Below are positions 17,300 to 25,888 of a stretch of DNA of 64,000 nt, one piece after another (the first letter of the stretch is position 1; every line of letters begins with the position of its first letter). The stretch comes from Sphingomonas sp. HITSZ_GF. GTDB taxonomy: Bacteria > Pseudomonadota > Alphaproteobacteria > Sphingomonadales > Sphingomonadaceae. The stretch is taken from NCBI RefSeq assembly GCF_029543155.1, contig NZ_JARQXA010000001.1, positions 496,001-560,000 on the forward strand. Direction: 5' to 3'. The translations under genes were made by a program, and so were the position numbers. The notes below the pieces were generated by a model that was not told the origin of the DNA, made no database searches, and saw nothing but the letters and a program-made list of their open reading frames with translations.

Positions 17300-18694
17300 C
17301 TACTTTGTGTACCGGTCCTTCAGCACCTTCCACACGGCGCGCAGGCTCACTGCCTCGGCGCCCTTGGGGCGGCCCGGCTTGTGGCTGCCGTTCCAGCAGA
17401 AGATGTCGAGATGCGCCCACTGCGCCTTCTCCGGCACGAACTCCTTGAGGAACAGCGCGGCGGTAAGCGCGCCGCCGAAGGGTGCCTCGGCCGCGTTGAC
17501 CATGTCGGCCACGTCTGACTTCAGCATCTCCTTGTACGGATCGTAGAGCGGCAGGCGCCACATCGGATCCGCCTCGGTCTCGGCCGCGGCCATCAGCTCG
17601 CTGGCAAGCGTATCGTCATTGGCGAACAGCGCCTGCAGGTCGGCACCCAGCGCGACGCGGGCGGCGCCGGTGAGCGTCGCATAGTCGATCACCAGCTCGG
17701 GGCCCTTTTCCTCGGCCTTGGTCAGCGCATCGGCGAGGATCAGGCGGCCCTCGGCGTCGGTGTTGCTGTTCTCGACGGTGATGCCCTTGCGCGAGCGCAT
17801 GATGTCGCCCGGGCGCGTCGCTTCGCCGTTGATCGAGTTCTCGACTGCGGGGACGAGCATGTGCAGCCGCACCGGCAGGCGCGACGACATGATCAGCTCG
17901 GCAGTGGCGAGCGCGTGCGCGGCGCCGCCCATGTCCTTCTTCATCAGCCGCATGCCGCTGGCCGGCTTGATGTCGAGGCCGCCCGAATCGAAGCAGACGC
18001 CTTTGCCGATGATGGCGATCTTCGGATGATCCGGGTTGCCCCACTCGATCTCGATCAGGCGTGGCTCGCGGCCCTTGCCGGCGGCCTTGCCGACCGCCCA
18101 GAGCAGGCCATAGCCCTTCTCGACCTCGTCGCCCTTCACCACGGTCAGCTGGCCGCCATAGGCCTTGACCAGATCGGCGGCGGCGGCCTCGAGATCGGCC
18201 GGGCCCATGTCGTTGGCGCCGGTGTTGATCCGGTCGCGCAGCTTGTAGGTCGCGTTGGCCATGCGCACCGCTTCCTGGATCCGTGCCGGATCGCTGGTCA
18301 GCAGCACGCGCGGGCCTGTGGGCGCCTTCTCGTCCTTCTTGTAGGCGTCGAACTTGTACTGGGCGGCGAGCCAGCCGTGCAGCGCCTTGCCCGGCTCGGC
18401 GCCGTCGAGGCGGTAGCTGCCCTCGGGCAGCGTCTCGGCGAGCTTGGCGAGGCACCAGGGCGAGAGGCGATCGGCATGCGCGACGACGGTGACCACCGAC
18501 CAGTCCTCGGCGCCGTCGCCGGGCAGGATCGCGCTGGCATAGGGCGTGGGAGCAAGCTTCTGCGCGGCGGCGGCAGTGCGGTGGCGCGGCGGCTGGGCGG
18601 ATAGCCAGGCATCGAAGCCCTTGGCGTCGATCACGTGGATGGTGCGGGCGGACTGGCCCTTGTCGGGCTGAACGAGCGTGTTGGGATCAGGCAT
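17300..18694 (-). CDS. M17 leucyl aminopeptidase family protein
   Basis: A 464-residue cytosolic metallo-aminopeptidase that removes N-terminal residues from peptides using two metal ions. The catalytic domain (about residue 160-460) has the metal-binding IGKGVCFDSGGLDIKPASGM with the Lys/Asp pair, MKKDMGGAAHAL, and the hallmark NTDAEGRLILADAL (about residue 318-331). The N-terminal domain is shorter and more diverged than in PepA, typical of the PepB-like group in alphaproteobacteria. It stands alone. Confidence 0.93.
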   Translation of the reverse strand: MPDPNTLVQPDKGQSARTIHVIDAKGFDAWLSAQPPRHRTAAAAQKLAPTPYASAILPGDGAEDWSVVTVVAHADRLSPWCLAKLAETLPEGSYRLDGAEPGKALHGWLAAQYKFDAYKKDEKAPTGPRVLLTSDPARIQEAVRMANATYKLRDRINTGANDMGPADLEAAAADLVKAYGGQLTVVKGDEVEKGYGLLWAVGKAAGKGREPRLIEIEWGNPDHPKIAIIGKGVCFDSGGLDIKPASGMRLMKKDMGGAAHALATAELIMSSRLPVRLHMLVPAVENSINGEATRPGDIMRSRKGITVENSNTDAEGRLILADALTKAEEKGPELVIDYATLTGAARVALGADLQALFANDDTLASELMAAAETEADPMWRLPLYDPYKEMLKSDVADMVNAAEAPFGGALTAALFLKEFVPEKAQWAHLDIFCWNGSHKPGRPKGAEAVSLRAVWKVLKDRYTK

Positions 18695-18744
18695 GTGCCT
18701 TGATCTAGGTAATGGGCGCGGCGAGGGCTAGCCCCCAAGGCGAA

Positions 18745-18762
18745 CATGAATTTTCGTTCATG
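18745..18762. promoter_or_regulatory. Small dyad upstream of gcd
   Basis: CATGAA, six bases, TTCATG, located about 63-80 bases before the gcd start in the gap with the divergent aminopeptidase gene. The flanking stretch is the most AT-rich part of the gap. It could be an operator for a gcd regulator, but the arms are short and this is only suggestive. Confidence 0.3.
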
Positions 18763-18824
18763 ATGGAACAGTATCGTTTCGCAACCGGTTTTCCGGAGGT
18801 TCACGTACCTCCCGGGAGAAACCG

Positions 18825-21257
18825 ATGACCGACACCCGCTATGAAGGGGAGCGCATCCCCTATCTCGAGCCGGTGGAGGAAGCGCCGCCCCGGCGCAGCA
18901 TCGCCGCAATGATCGTCGGCGGGGTGATCGCGCTGATCGGGCTGGTGCTGGCGATCGGCGGCGCCTGGCTCGCGGTGCTCGGCGGCTCGCTCTACTATGT
19001 CGTCACCGGCGCGCTGATGCTCTGGTCGGGCGTGCTGCTGATCCGCGGCCGCATGACCGGCGGCTGGCTCTACCTCGCCATCGTCATTGCCAGCGTTCTC
19101 TGGGCCTGGTGGGAATCCGGCGCCAACCCGTGGGCACAAGTCCCTCGGGTCATTGCTCCGGTGGTCCTCGCCATCGCCGTGATTCTGGTGCTGCCGACGC
19201 TGACCTTCTCTCCCGGCAAATGGCGGCTGGCGCTCGGCGGAGTCGCCGTCACGATCGTGCTCACCGTGATCAACTTCTGGGCCGCCGCCGCCGGCATGCC
19301 CAACCCGGTGCTTGCCGGGCTGCCATCGCCGGGCACCAGCGGAATGATGGATCCCTCCGGCCAGCAGACCGGCGCCGACTGGCCCGTCTATGGCGGCACC
19401 ACCAGCGCGCGCCGCTATTCGCCGCTGGTCCAGATCACCCCGGCCAACGTATCCAAGCTCAAGCAGGTGTGGCTGACGCATACCGGCGACCTGCCCAGCT
19501 CGGCGATGATCAAGAGCACCTATGGCGCCGAGAACACGCCGTTGAAGATCGGCGACAGCCTTTATGTCTGCACGCCGAAGAACATCATGATTTCGCTCGA
19601 TGCCTCCACCGGCATGGAGAAGTGGCGCTACGATCCCAAGGTGCCGGACAGCGCGATCCCGTACACCGCGGCCTGCCGCGGCGTGGTCTATTATCAGGTG
19701 CCGAACGCGCCGGCCGATCAGGCCTGTAGCACGCGCATCATCGAAGGCACGCTCGACGCGCGGCTGATCGCGGTCGATGCGAAGAACGGCAAACCGTGCG
19801 CCGATTTTGGCACCAATGGCCAGATCGATGCCAAGCAGGGCATGGGCAAGGTTCCGGACGGCTTCGTCTCGATCAACTCGCCGCCCACGCTGGTACGCGG
19901 CGTGCTGGTCACCGGGCACCAGGTGCTCGACGGGCAGGATCGCTGGGCGCCTTCGGGGGTGATCCAGGGCTTCGACGTCGTCACCGGCAAGCTGCGCTGG
20001 GCCTGGGACATGATGAACCCGAGCTGGAGCGGCATGCCGCCCGCCGGCAAGGAATGGGCGCGCGGCACGCCGAACATGTGGACGCTGGCGTCGGGCGACG
20101 AGCAGCTGGGCCTGGTCTATCTGCCGATGGGCAATGCCGCGGCCGACTATTACTCGTCCGAGCGCCGGCCGGAGGAGAATTTCTACGCCACCTCGCTGGT
20201 CGCGCTCGACGTGACCACCGGCAAGCCGAAATGGCGGTTCCAGGCGGTCCGCAATGACGTGTGGGACTATGACTTCGGCGCGCAGGCGACTTTGGTCGAC
20301 TATAAGGGCGCGCCGGCGCTGGTGCTGCCGTCCAAGCAGGGCGACATCTACATCCTCGATCGCCGCACCGGCCAGCCGCTCACCCCCGTGGGCGAGATGA
20401 AGGCTCCCGGCGGCGGCGTCGAGCCGCAGCAGCGCGCCGCCACCCAGCGCGTCTCGCTCTGGCATACGTTGCGCAAGCCCGACCTGACCGAGCGCGACAT
20501 GTGGGGCATGTCGCCGATCGACCAGATGCTCTGCCGGATCCAGTTCCGCCGGGCGAGCTACAAGGGCTTCTTCACCCCGCCCGAGGCGAGCCGTCACTCG
20601 ATCGAATATCCCGGCTATAATGGCGGCACCGATTGGGGCGGCATCGCGGTCGATCCGCAGCGCGGGGTGATCGTCGCCAACTATAACGACATGCCCAACT
20701 ATGTCCGGCTCGTCCCGCGCGCCGAGGCCGACAAGCTCGGCTGGGCACCGCGCGACCAGGCGCGTGGCAAGATCGGCGGCGCGGAAGGCGCGGGCGATCC
20801 CCAGGCCAACACGCCCTATGCGATCAACGTCAATGCCGGCTGGCGGATGCCGTTCACCGGGCTGCTCTGCAAGCAGCCGCCCTATGGCGGGATCCGCGCG
20901 ATCGACATGGCCACGGGCAAGACGATCTGGGACCGTCCGTTCGGCGAGGCGCGCACCAACGGCCCGTTCGGCATTCCCTCGATGCTGCCGGTGTCGATCG
21001 GCACGCCGAACAATGGCGGCTCGGTGGTCACCGCCGGCGGGCTGATCTTCGTGGCGGCCGCGACCGACAACCTGATCCGCGCGATCGACCTCAAGACCGG
21101 CAAGACCTTGTGGAAGGCGGTGCTCCCCGCCGGCGGCCAGGCCACGCCGATCACCTATGAGGCGGGCGGCAAGCAGTATCTCGTCATCTATGCCGGCGGG
21201 CACCATTTCATGGAGACGCCGGTGGGCGACGAGGTGGTGGCGTACGCTTTGCCTTGA
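18825..21257 (+). CDS. gcd: Membrane-bound PQQ-dependent glucose dehydrogenase
   Basis: An 810-residue quinoprotein that oxidises aldoses (glucose to gluconolactone) on the periplasmic side and passes electrons to ubiquinone. Five hydrophobic helices occupy residues ~25-160, after a short cytosolic leader. The periplasmic eight-bladed propeller begins at DWPVYGGTTSARRYSPLVQI (about 185), with ENTPLKIGDSLYVCTPKN, KWRFQAVRNDVWDYDFGAQ, HSIEYPGYNGGTDWGG and GGSVVTAGGLIFVAAATDN as the usual blocks. The protein is of full length. No pqq synthesis genes lie in the window. The ATG is preceded by GGGAGAA. The family also includes quinate dehydrogenases, but the length and helices fit Gcd. Confidence 0.92.
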   Translation: MTDTRYEGERIPYLEPVEEAPPRRSIAAMIVGGVIALIGLVLAIGGAWLAVLGGSLYYVVTGALMLWSGVLLIRGRMTGGWLYLAIVIASVLWAWWESGANPWAQVPRVIAPVVLAIAVILVLPTLTFSPGKWRLALGGVAVTIVLTVINFWAAAAGMPNPVLAGLPSPGTSGMMDPSGQQTGADWPVYGGTTSARRYSPLVQITPANVSKLKQVWLTHTGDLPSSAMIKSTYGAENTPLKIGDSLYVCTPKNIMISLDASTGMEKWRYDPKVPDSAIPYTAACRGVVYYQVPNAPADQACSTRIIEGTLDARLIAVDAKNGKPCADFGTNGQIDAKQGMGKVPDGFVSINSPPTLVRGVLVTGHQVLDGQDRWAPSGVIQGFDVVTGKLRWAWDMMNPSWSGMPPAGKEWARGTPNMWTLASGDEQLGLVYLPMGNAAADYYSSERRPEENFYATSLVALDVTTGKPKWRFQAVRNDVWDYDFGAQATLVDYKGAPALVLPSKQGDIYILDRRTGQPLTPVGEMKAPGGGVEPQQRAATQRVSLWHTLRKPDLTERDMWGMSPIDQMLCRIQFRRASYKGFFTPPEASRHSIEYPGYNGGTDWGGIAVDPQRGVIVANYNDMPNYVRLVPRAEADKLGWAPRDQARGKIGGAEGAGDPQANTPYAINVNAGWRMPFTGLLCKQPPYGGIRAIDMATGKTIWDRPFGEARTNGPFGIPSMLPVSIGTPNNGGSVVTAGGLIFVAAATDNLIRAIDLKTGKTLWKAVLPAGGQATPITYEAGGKQYLVIYAGGHHFMETPVGDEVVAYALP

Positions 21258-21264
21258 CAGGAAA

Positions 21265-21348
21265 CCGTCATCCCGGCGAAAGCCGGGATCTCGTGCGGCT
21301 CTTTCCCCGCGCTTCCGCCTGAGATCCCGGCTTTCGCCGGGATGACGG
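21265..21348. repeat. Palindromic intergenic repeat, family C (copy 1)
   Basis: CGTCATCCCGGCGAAAGCCG at the left and its mirror CGGCTTTCGCCGGGATGACG at the right, each itself a hairpin, with about 28 bases between. It fills the gap between the convergent gcd and LysR stop codons and touches the latter. Other members are at 23228-23309, 37437-37518 and, as a variant, 30713-30795. Confidence 0.85.
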
Positions 21349-22251
21349 TTATTGTGGATGCCCCTTCACATAATCGATAAACGCCCGGAGCGGCGCCGGC
21401 ACCAGGCGCCGCCCGGGATAATAGAGGAACGGCCCCGGGAAGCTTTCCCACCACTCCTCCAGCACCGGCACCAGCGTTCCCTTGTCGAAGCTCGGGCGCA
21501 GCCAGTCCTCGAACAGCGCGATGATCCCGGTACCCGCCATGGCGGCCTCGTGAAGCAAGTCGATCGCGGTGCCGACGCCGACGATCAGCGGGCCGCTCGG
21601 CTCGACCACGATGGTCTCCCCGTCGCGCTCGAACTCCCAGGGGATCAGCCGCCCGCTCTCGAAGCGGCCGCGCAGGCAGCGATGGCCGAGCAAGTCGCGC
21701 GGATGCTCCGGTGCGCCGTGCGCCGCGACATAAGCAGGTGCGGCGCCGAGGGCGAAGCGCTGGATGCGCGGGCCGATCGGCACCGCGATCATGTCCTGTG
21801 CCAGCCGCTCGTCATAGCGGATGCCCGCGTCGCAGCCGGTGGCAAGCAGGTCGACGAAACTGTCCTGCGCGACGATCTCGACCTGGATGTCGGGATAGGT
21901 GGCGAGAAACCCGGGCAGGATCGCGGGCAGCACCAGTCGCGCCGCGCTGATCGGCACGTTGAGCTTGAGCGTGCCCGCAGGCCGGTCTCGGAAGATGTTG
22001 ACCACGTCGAGTGCGGCCTCGACCTCTCCCAGCGCCGGGCCGAGCCGCTCGATCAGCCGCGCCCCCGCTTCGGTAGGCGCGACGCTGCGGGTGGTGCGGT
22101 TGAGCAGGCGGACCCCCAGCCGCGCTTCCAGCCGCCGTACCGCTTCGCTCAGCCCCGAGGCGCTCGCCCCGGTCGCGCGTGCGGCGTCGCGGAAGCCGCC
22201 GGCGCGGGCGACGGAGAGAAAGGCGTTCAGCTCGCCAAGGTCGAGATCCAT
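21349..22251 (-). CDS. LysR-family transcriptional regulator
   Basis: A 300-residue regulator. The N-terminal winged helix-turn-helix is clear: MDLDLGELNAFLSVARAGGF, then ARATGASASGLSEAVRRLEARLGVRLLNRTTR. The rest is a type-2 periplasmic-binding-like effector domain. It is divergent from the aldo/keto reductase at 22349, and a good LysR-type dyad sits between them, so it most likely controls that gene and itself. The effector is unknown. Confidence 0.92.
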   Translation of the reverse strand: MDLDLGELNAFLSVARAGGFRDAARATGASASGLSEAVRRLEARLGVRLLNRTTRSVAPTEAGARLIERLGPALGEVEAALDVVNIFRDRPAGTLKLNVPISAARLVLPAILPGFLATYPDIQVEIVAQDSFVDLLATGCDAGIRYDERLAQDMIAVPIGPRIQRFALGAAPAYVAAHGAPEHPRDLLGHRCLRGRFESGRLIPWEFERDGETIVVEPSGPLIVGVGTAIDLLHEAAMAGTGIIALFEDWLRPSFDKGTLVPVLEEWWESFPGPFLYYPGRRLVPAPLRAFIDYVKGHPQ

Positions 22252-22261
22252 TGTTCGAAAT

Positions 22262-22280
22262 TCCGCACAGCCTGTACGGA
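22262..22280. promoter_or_regulatory. LysR-type operator dyad between divergent genes
   Basis: TCCGCACAG-C-CTGTACGGA: nine-base arms with one mismatch around a single central base, 12 bases upstream of the LysR start codon and about 70 before the reductase start. The size and T-N11-A core fit the recognition site of LysR regulators in shared divergent promoters. Confidence 0.65.
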
Positions 22281-22348
22281 TTGTGCCTGATTATCGCGCA
22301 AGGCCGCAAGGCCTAGATGGGCGTTGTGCTTCCAACCGGAGAACAGCG

Positions 22349-23209
22349 ATGACCGACTATCCGATGACCTACAAGCTGGGCGACCGCACCGTGAACCGCG
22401 TCGGCTATGGCGCGATGCAGCTCGCCGGGCCCGGCGTCTTCGGCCCGCCACGTGATCGCGACCAGGCGATCGTGGTGCTGCGCGAGGCGATCGCCTCGGG
22501 CGTCGACCATATCGACACCAGCGACTTTTACGGCCCGCACGTCACCAACCAGATCATCAAGGAGGCGCTGCACCCCTATCCCGATGACCTGGTGATCGTC
22601 ACCAAGCTGGGCGCGGTGCGGGGCGACGACGCTTCCTGGCTGCCGGCGCAGGGCGCGGACGATCTCAAGCGCGGGCTGGAGGACAATCTGCACAACCTGG
22701 GGCTCGAGGCGATGGACGTCGTCAACATGCGGATCATGGGCGATGTCCACGCCCCCAGCGAAGGTTCGATCGCCGCACAGGTCCATGCGCTCGCCGACCT
22801 CCAGCGCCAGGGGCTGATCCGGCATATCGGCCTGAGCAATGTCACGGCCACGCAGGTGGAAGAGGCGCGCGGCATCGTCGACATCGTCTGCGTGCAGAAC
22901 CAGTATAATCTCGCCCACCGCGAGGATGAGGCGCTGGTCGACAGCCTGGCCGAGGCGGGGATCGCCTATGTGCCCTTCTTCCCGCTCGGCGGCTTCTCGC
23001 CGATCCAGTCGGGCACGCTCGACGAGGTGGCGAAGGGGCTGGGCGCCACGCCGATGCAGGTCGCGCTCGCCTGGCTGCTCCAGCGTTCGCCCAACATCCT
23101 GCTGATCCCGGGCACCTCGTCGCTCGGTCATCTGCGCGAGAACCTGGCGGTGCGCGACCTGAAGCTGCCGGCCGAGGCAGTTAAGGTGCTCGACGGGATC
23201 GGCCAGTAA
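22349..23209 (+). CDS. Aldo/keto reductase family oxidoreductase
   Basis: A 286-residue cytosolic NADPH-dependent reductase with a TIM-barrel fold. Visible family features are VNRVGYGAMQLAGPG, the catalytic Asp and Tyr in HIDTSDFYGPH (about residue 52-62), the catalytic Lys in VIVTKLGAV (about 85), IRHIGLSNVT, and the cofactor phosphate region LLIPGTSSLGHLREN. The position of the usual catalytic His reads VVNMRIM, an Asn substitution that I recall from the YdbC-like subgroup. The gene is divergent from a LysR regulator, which probably controls it. The substrate is unknown. Confidence 0.9.
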   Translation: MTDYPMTYKLGDRTVNRVGYGAMQLAGPGVFGPPRDRDQAIVVLREAIASGVDHIDTSDFYGPHVTNQIIKEALHPYPDDLVIVTKLGAVRGDDASWLPAQGADDLKRGLEDNLHNLGLEAMDVVNMRIMGDVHAPSEGSIAAQVHALADLQRQGLIRHIGLSNVTATQVEEARGIVDIVCVQNQYNLAHREDEALVDSLAEAGIAYVPFFPLGGFSPIQSGTLDEVAKGLGATPMQVALAWLLQRSPNILLIPGTSSLGHLRENLAVRDLKLPAEAVKVLDGIGQ

Positions 23210-23227
23210 TCGTCACCCTGAAGACAA

Positions 23228-23309
23228 CCGTCATCCCGGCGAAAGCCGGGATCTCAGGCGATGGCGGGAAAAGAGCCGCACGAGATCCCGGCTTGCGCCG
23301 GCATGACGG
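23228..23309. repeat. Palindromic intergenic repeat, family C (copy 2)
   Basis: CGTCATCCCGGCGAAAGCCG at the left and a slightly diverged mirror (CGGCTTGCGCCGGCATGACG) at the right, between the convergent reductase and metallohydrolase genes. The internal sequence between the stems differs from copy 1, except for shared words such as GATCTCAGGCGATGGCG, which also appear in the copy at 37437. Confidence 0.85.
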
Positions 23310-23310
23310 A

Positions 23311-24219
23311 TCATTGGACCGCCTTCACCTTCGGCGCACACATCGCCAGCGCGCGGTCGATCATGAAGCTCAGGCGGTCGCGGGCCAAGGCGAGCTCGGC
23401 CGGGTCCAGCCCCCGGTCGAGCGTCTCGAAGTTGAGATAGCTGAGGCCGTGCAGCACCGCGTAGTTGGAGAGCGACCCGTCGCTCGCCACCACGCGTTCC
23501 TGAACGACGTTGAAGTCCGCCTGCACCATCGCGTCGCGGCAAAAGGCGTCGCTCGGCTGGTTGCGGGCGAGGAAGGTGGCGAAGGCGACAGTGTCGTCGT
23601 CGTCGAACGGATAGACCCGGGAGACCGACGGGCTGGGGATCAGCGTGTCGTCGCAGAAGCGGATCGAGATCACGCCGCTACCCTGCGGATCGCCCTTGTT
23701 GCATCGGGAATCGCCGGTGTCGAAGCCCTTGGCATTGGTATGGAGCGCGATGATCGGCCAGGCGCCCTTGGCCAGATCGGCAAGGATGTTGTGCGCATAG
23801 CCGGGCAGGGCGGTGTCGAAGTTGCGGTTGGGGTCGATCGGACGGCCATAATCGACTGCCCGGTTGTACCGAACCCCGTCATTGCCCGGCGAGATGCCGG
23901 CATCGACTGCGATCAGTACCCCGCCATATTTCTTCACCGCGGCGAGCCCCGCCTCGAACCCGGCATTCTCATTATCGTGCGGCACGAAGAACAACGGGCC
24001 CCTGGGGTGATGTACATTGGCGATCCGCCACAACCGCCACGGCGCACGTTCCTCGCGGAACTCGTGCGCGGTGACCGCCAGCCCCTTCCATTCCGCCGGA
24101 TCGCGGTGTCGGGCGAAGTCGTCGTCCTGCACCGTGATCGGATCCACCGGGCGCACCGTTACCGCGTCGGGCGGGGTGGCGCTGAACAGAGCGGCGGCGG
24201 CTAGGGCAATCAGGCGCAT
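23311..24219 (-). CDS. Secreted M14-like metallohydrolase of unknown substrate
   Basis: A 302-residue protein with a signal peptide (MRLIALAAAALFSATPPDA). I do not recognise a named family, but the order of motifs fits a zinc carboxypeptidase (M14) fold: HxxE in FFVPHDNENAGFE (about residue 77-80), DPNRNFD (about 130), a third His in IIALHTNAKG (about 158), and a late Glu in SYLNFETLDRG (about 275). These match the zinc ligands, the Arg/Asn substrate clamp and the catalytic Glu of that fold. Two cysteines (SRCNKG and IRFCDD) may pair. The ATG at 24219 overlaps the stop of the serine hydrolase gene (TGATG), so the two are coupled and probably act on related cell-wall or peptide substrates. Confidence 0.68.
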   Translation of the reverse strand: MRLIALAAAALFSATPPDAVTVRPVDPITVQDDDFARHRDPAEWKGLAVTAHEFREERAPWRLWRIANVHHPRGPLFFVPHDNENAGFEAGLAAVKKYGGVLIAVDAGISPGNDGVRYNRAVDYGRPIDPNRNFDTALPGYAHNILADLAKGAWPIIALHTNAKGFDTGDSRCNKGDPQGSGVISIRFCDDTLIPSPSVSRVYPFDDDDTVAFATFLARNQPSDAFCRDAMVQADFNVVQERVVASDGSLSNYAVLHGLSYLNFETLDRGLDPAELALARDRLSFMIDRALAMCAPKVKAVQ

Positions 24220-25625
24220 CAATCCCTCGGCTGGATCAGGAACTGCTCGAACTTCCCGTAATAGCCGGGCTCGGCATAGGTGATGGCGATCAGCTTCTGC
24301 CCATTGGCATAGGTGATCGAATAGTTGCGGTTGACGAAGCCGCCGCGCAGTCGCGGCTTGCCGAGCGCAGTGAAACCCACCGGATCGCCGAGCGGGGCGA
24401 GGCTGGTGTGATAGTCTTCGGTCGCCTGAGGCGTGAAATAATAGGCGGCGTTCTCGGTCAGCTTGGTGCGATCGAGCTTGCCCCCGCGCAGCTGGTCGAA
24501 CACGCGCCTGGCCAGCGCGTCGCGGGCCTGGTCGATGCTCACCGCGACGGGCGGGGGCGGGCCCTGGGGAATCAGCAGATCGGTGATGCCGCCGGTGATC
24601 GCGTCCTGCGCCCCGCCGAAATCGGCATTGACCAGCGCCACCACCGCGAAGCGCTTGGCCGGGATCACGTAATTGTCCGAGAGGAAGCCGACCGCTTCGC
24701 CGCCATGCTCGACGCTGCGATCTCCGTTGCGGTAGCCGACCGAAACGCCGAGGCCGTAGCTGGTATAGCTGTCATCGGCGAGGCGCACCGGGGTCTCCTG
24801 CGTCTCCCAGTCCTCGGGGCTCAGGATCTTGCGGTCGATCCGGGCGATGTCCCACTTGGCCAGGTCGCTGGCCGACATGGCGAGCTCGCCCGCTGCCCAC
24901 AGCCAGCCATGCGCGGCCGGCCTTGCGGGCCGAACAGGACCGAGCGCGAAGCGGTGGTTGCCCTGGGGGAAGCCCTTCCCAACCGCATAGTCCTGATCCA
25001 TCGCGTCGATGCGGAGCGGCTTGAAGATCTTCGCCTTGAGATAGTCGAGCAGCTTCATTCCCGAAGCCTTCTCGATAATCATGCCGGCGACGACATAGCC
25101 GGTGTTCGAGTATTGCCACGCCGTGCCCGGCTGGAAATCGAGCGGCTTTTTCGCCCAGCGATCGAGGATCTCCTGAGGGGTGACCGGCTTCTCCATCGCG
25201 GCGAAGTCATAGTCCTGCGGCCAGTAATCCTGGATTCCGGCAGTGTGGCTGAGCAGCTGGCGGATGGTGATCTTGTCGGCGTCGGTGATGTCCGGGACCC
25301 ATTTCGACACCTTGTCGTCGAGGCTCAGCTTTCCCGCATCCTCGAGCAGCAGGATCGCTGCGGCGGTGAACTGCTTGGAGATCGACGCGATCTGGTACTT
25401 CGCCGCGGGGCTGGTCGCCTTCATGCCTGGCCCCTGGTCGCCATAGGCCCTGGCGAAGACGATCTTGCCGTCGCGCACGATCGCAACCGAAGCGGAGGGC
25501 ACGCCAGAGGATTTCAGGGCGTCGGCGACGATGCTGTCGACCTTGGCGGTTTCGTCAGCGGTGAGCTGCTGCGCGGCGGCGGGGGTGGCGATCAGGAGTG
25601 CGGCGGCAAGGGCGGAACGGAACAT
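24219..25625 (-). CDS. Secreted serine hydrolase, beta-lactamase/penicillin-binding (class C-like) family
   Basis: A 468-residue protein with a signal peptide (MFRSALAAALLIATPAAAQ). The catalytic domain has S-x-x-K in QIASISKQFTAAAILLLED (about residue 82), the YxN motif in WQYSNTGYVVAGMIIEKASG (about 170), and HGG in SVEHGGEAVGFLS (about 318). A C-terminal domain of ~110 residues follows (from about 355). Members are D-aminopeptidases, esterases or D,D-peptidases; the reaction here cannot be told. It is the first gene of a coupled pair with the M14-like gene. Confidence 0.88.
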   Translation of the reverse strand: MFRSALAAALLIATPAAAQQLTADETAKVDSIVADALKSSGVPSASVAIVRDGKIVFARAYGDQGPGMKATSPAAKYQIASISKQFTAAAILLLEDAGKLSLDDKVSKWVPDITDADKITIRQLLSHTAGIQDYWPQDYDFAAMEKPVTPQEILDRWAKKPLDFQPGTAWQYSNTGYVVAGMIIEKASGMKLLDYLKAKIFKPLRIDAMDQDYAVGKGFPQGNHRFALGPVRPARPAAHGWLWAAGELAMSASDLAKWDIARIDRKILSPEDWETQETPVRLADDSYTSYGLGVSVGYRNGDRSVEHGGEAVGFLSDNYVIPAKRFAVVALVNADFGGAQDAITGGITDLLIPQGPPPPVAVSIDQARDALARRVFDQLRGGKLDRTKLTENAAYYFTPQATEDYHTSLAPLGDPVGFTALGKPRLRGGFVNRNYSITYANGQKLIAITYAEPGYYGKFEQFLIQPRD

Positions 25626-25888
25626 CGGGCCTCCGGAAAGATTGCGCGGAGCTTAGGGCAGCATGGACTGCCCGTCATCCCACGAGATGTTTCCAAATCA
25701 GCGTGCGCCCTTGCCCGTCGGATATGGCTGTATCTCCGAAATGGGCGAATTGGTCGCCGATAATCCCTGACTTACCTCGGTAATGGCGGCGTTAGTCGGG
25801 CTGGTGGGCAAGTGAATGATGCTATGACACTGGTGCTTTGAAGTACGAATGGGCTTAGCCGCACCTTCAAATCGGGGGAAATATTGCC

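Noticed and set aside
18801..21206. 801-codon minus-strand frame
   Set aside because: Mirror of gcd with no recognisable motif; gcd itself has full PQQ-dehydrogenase motifs and a ribosome site.
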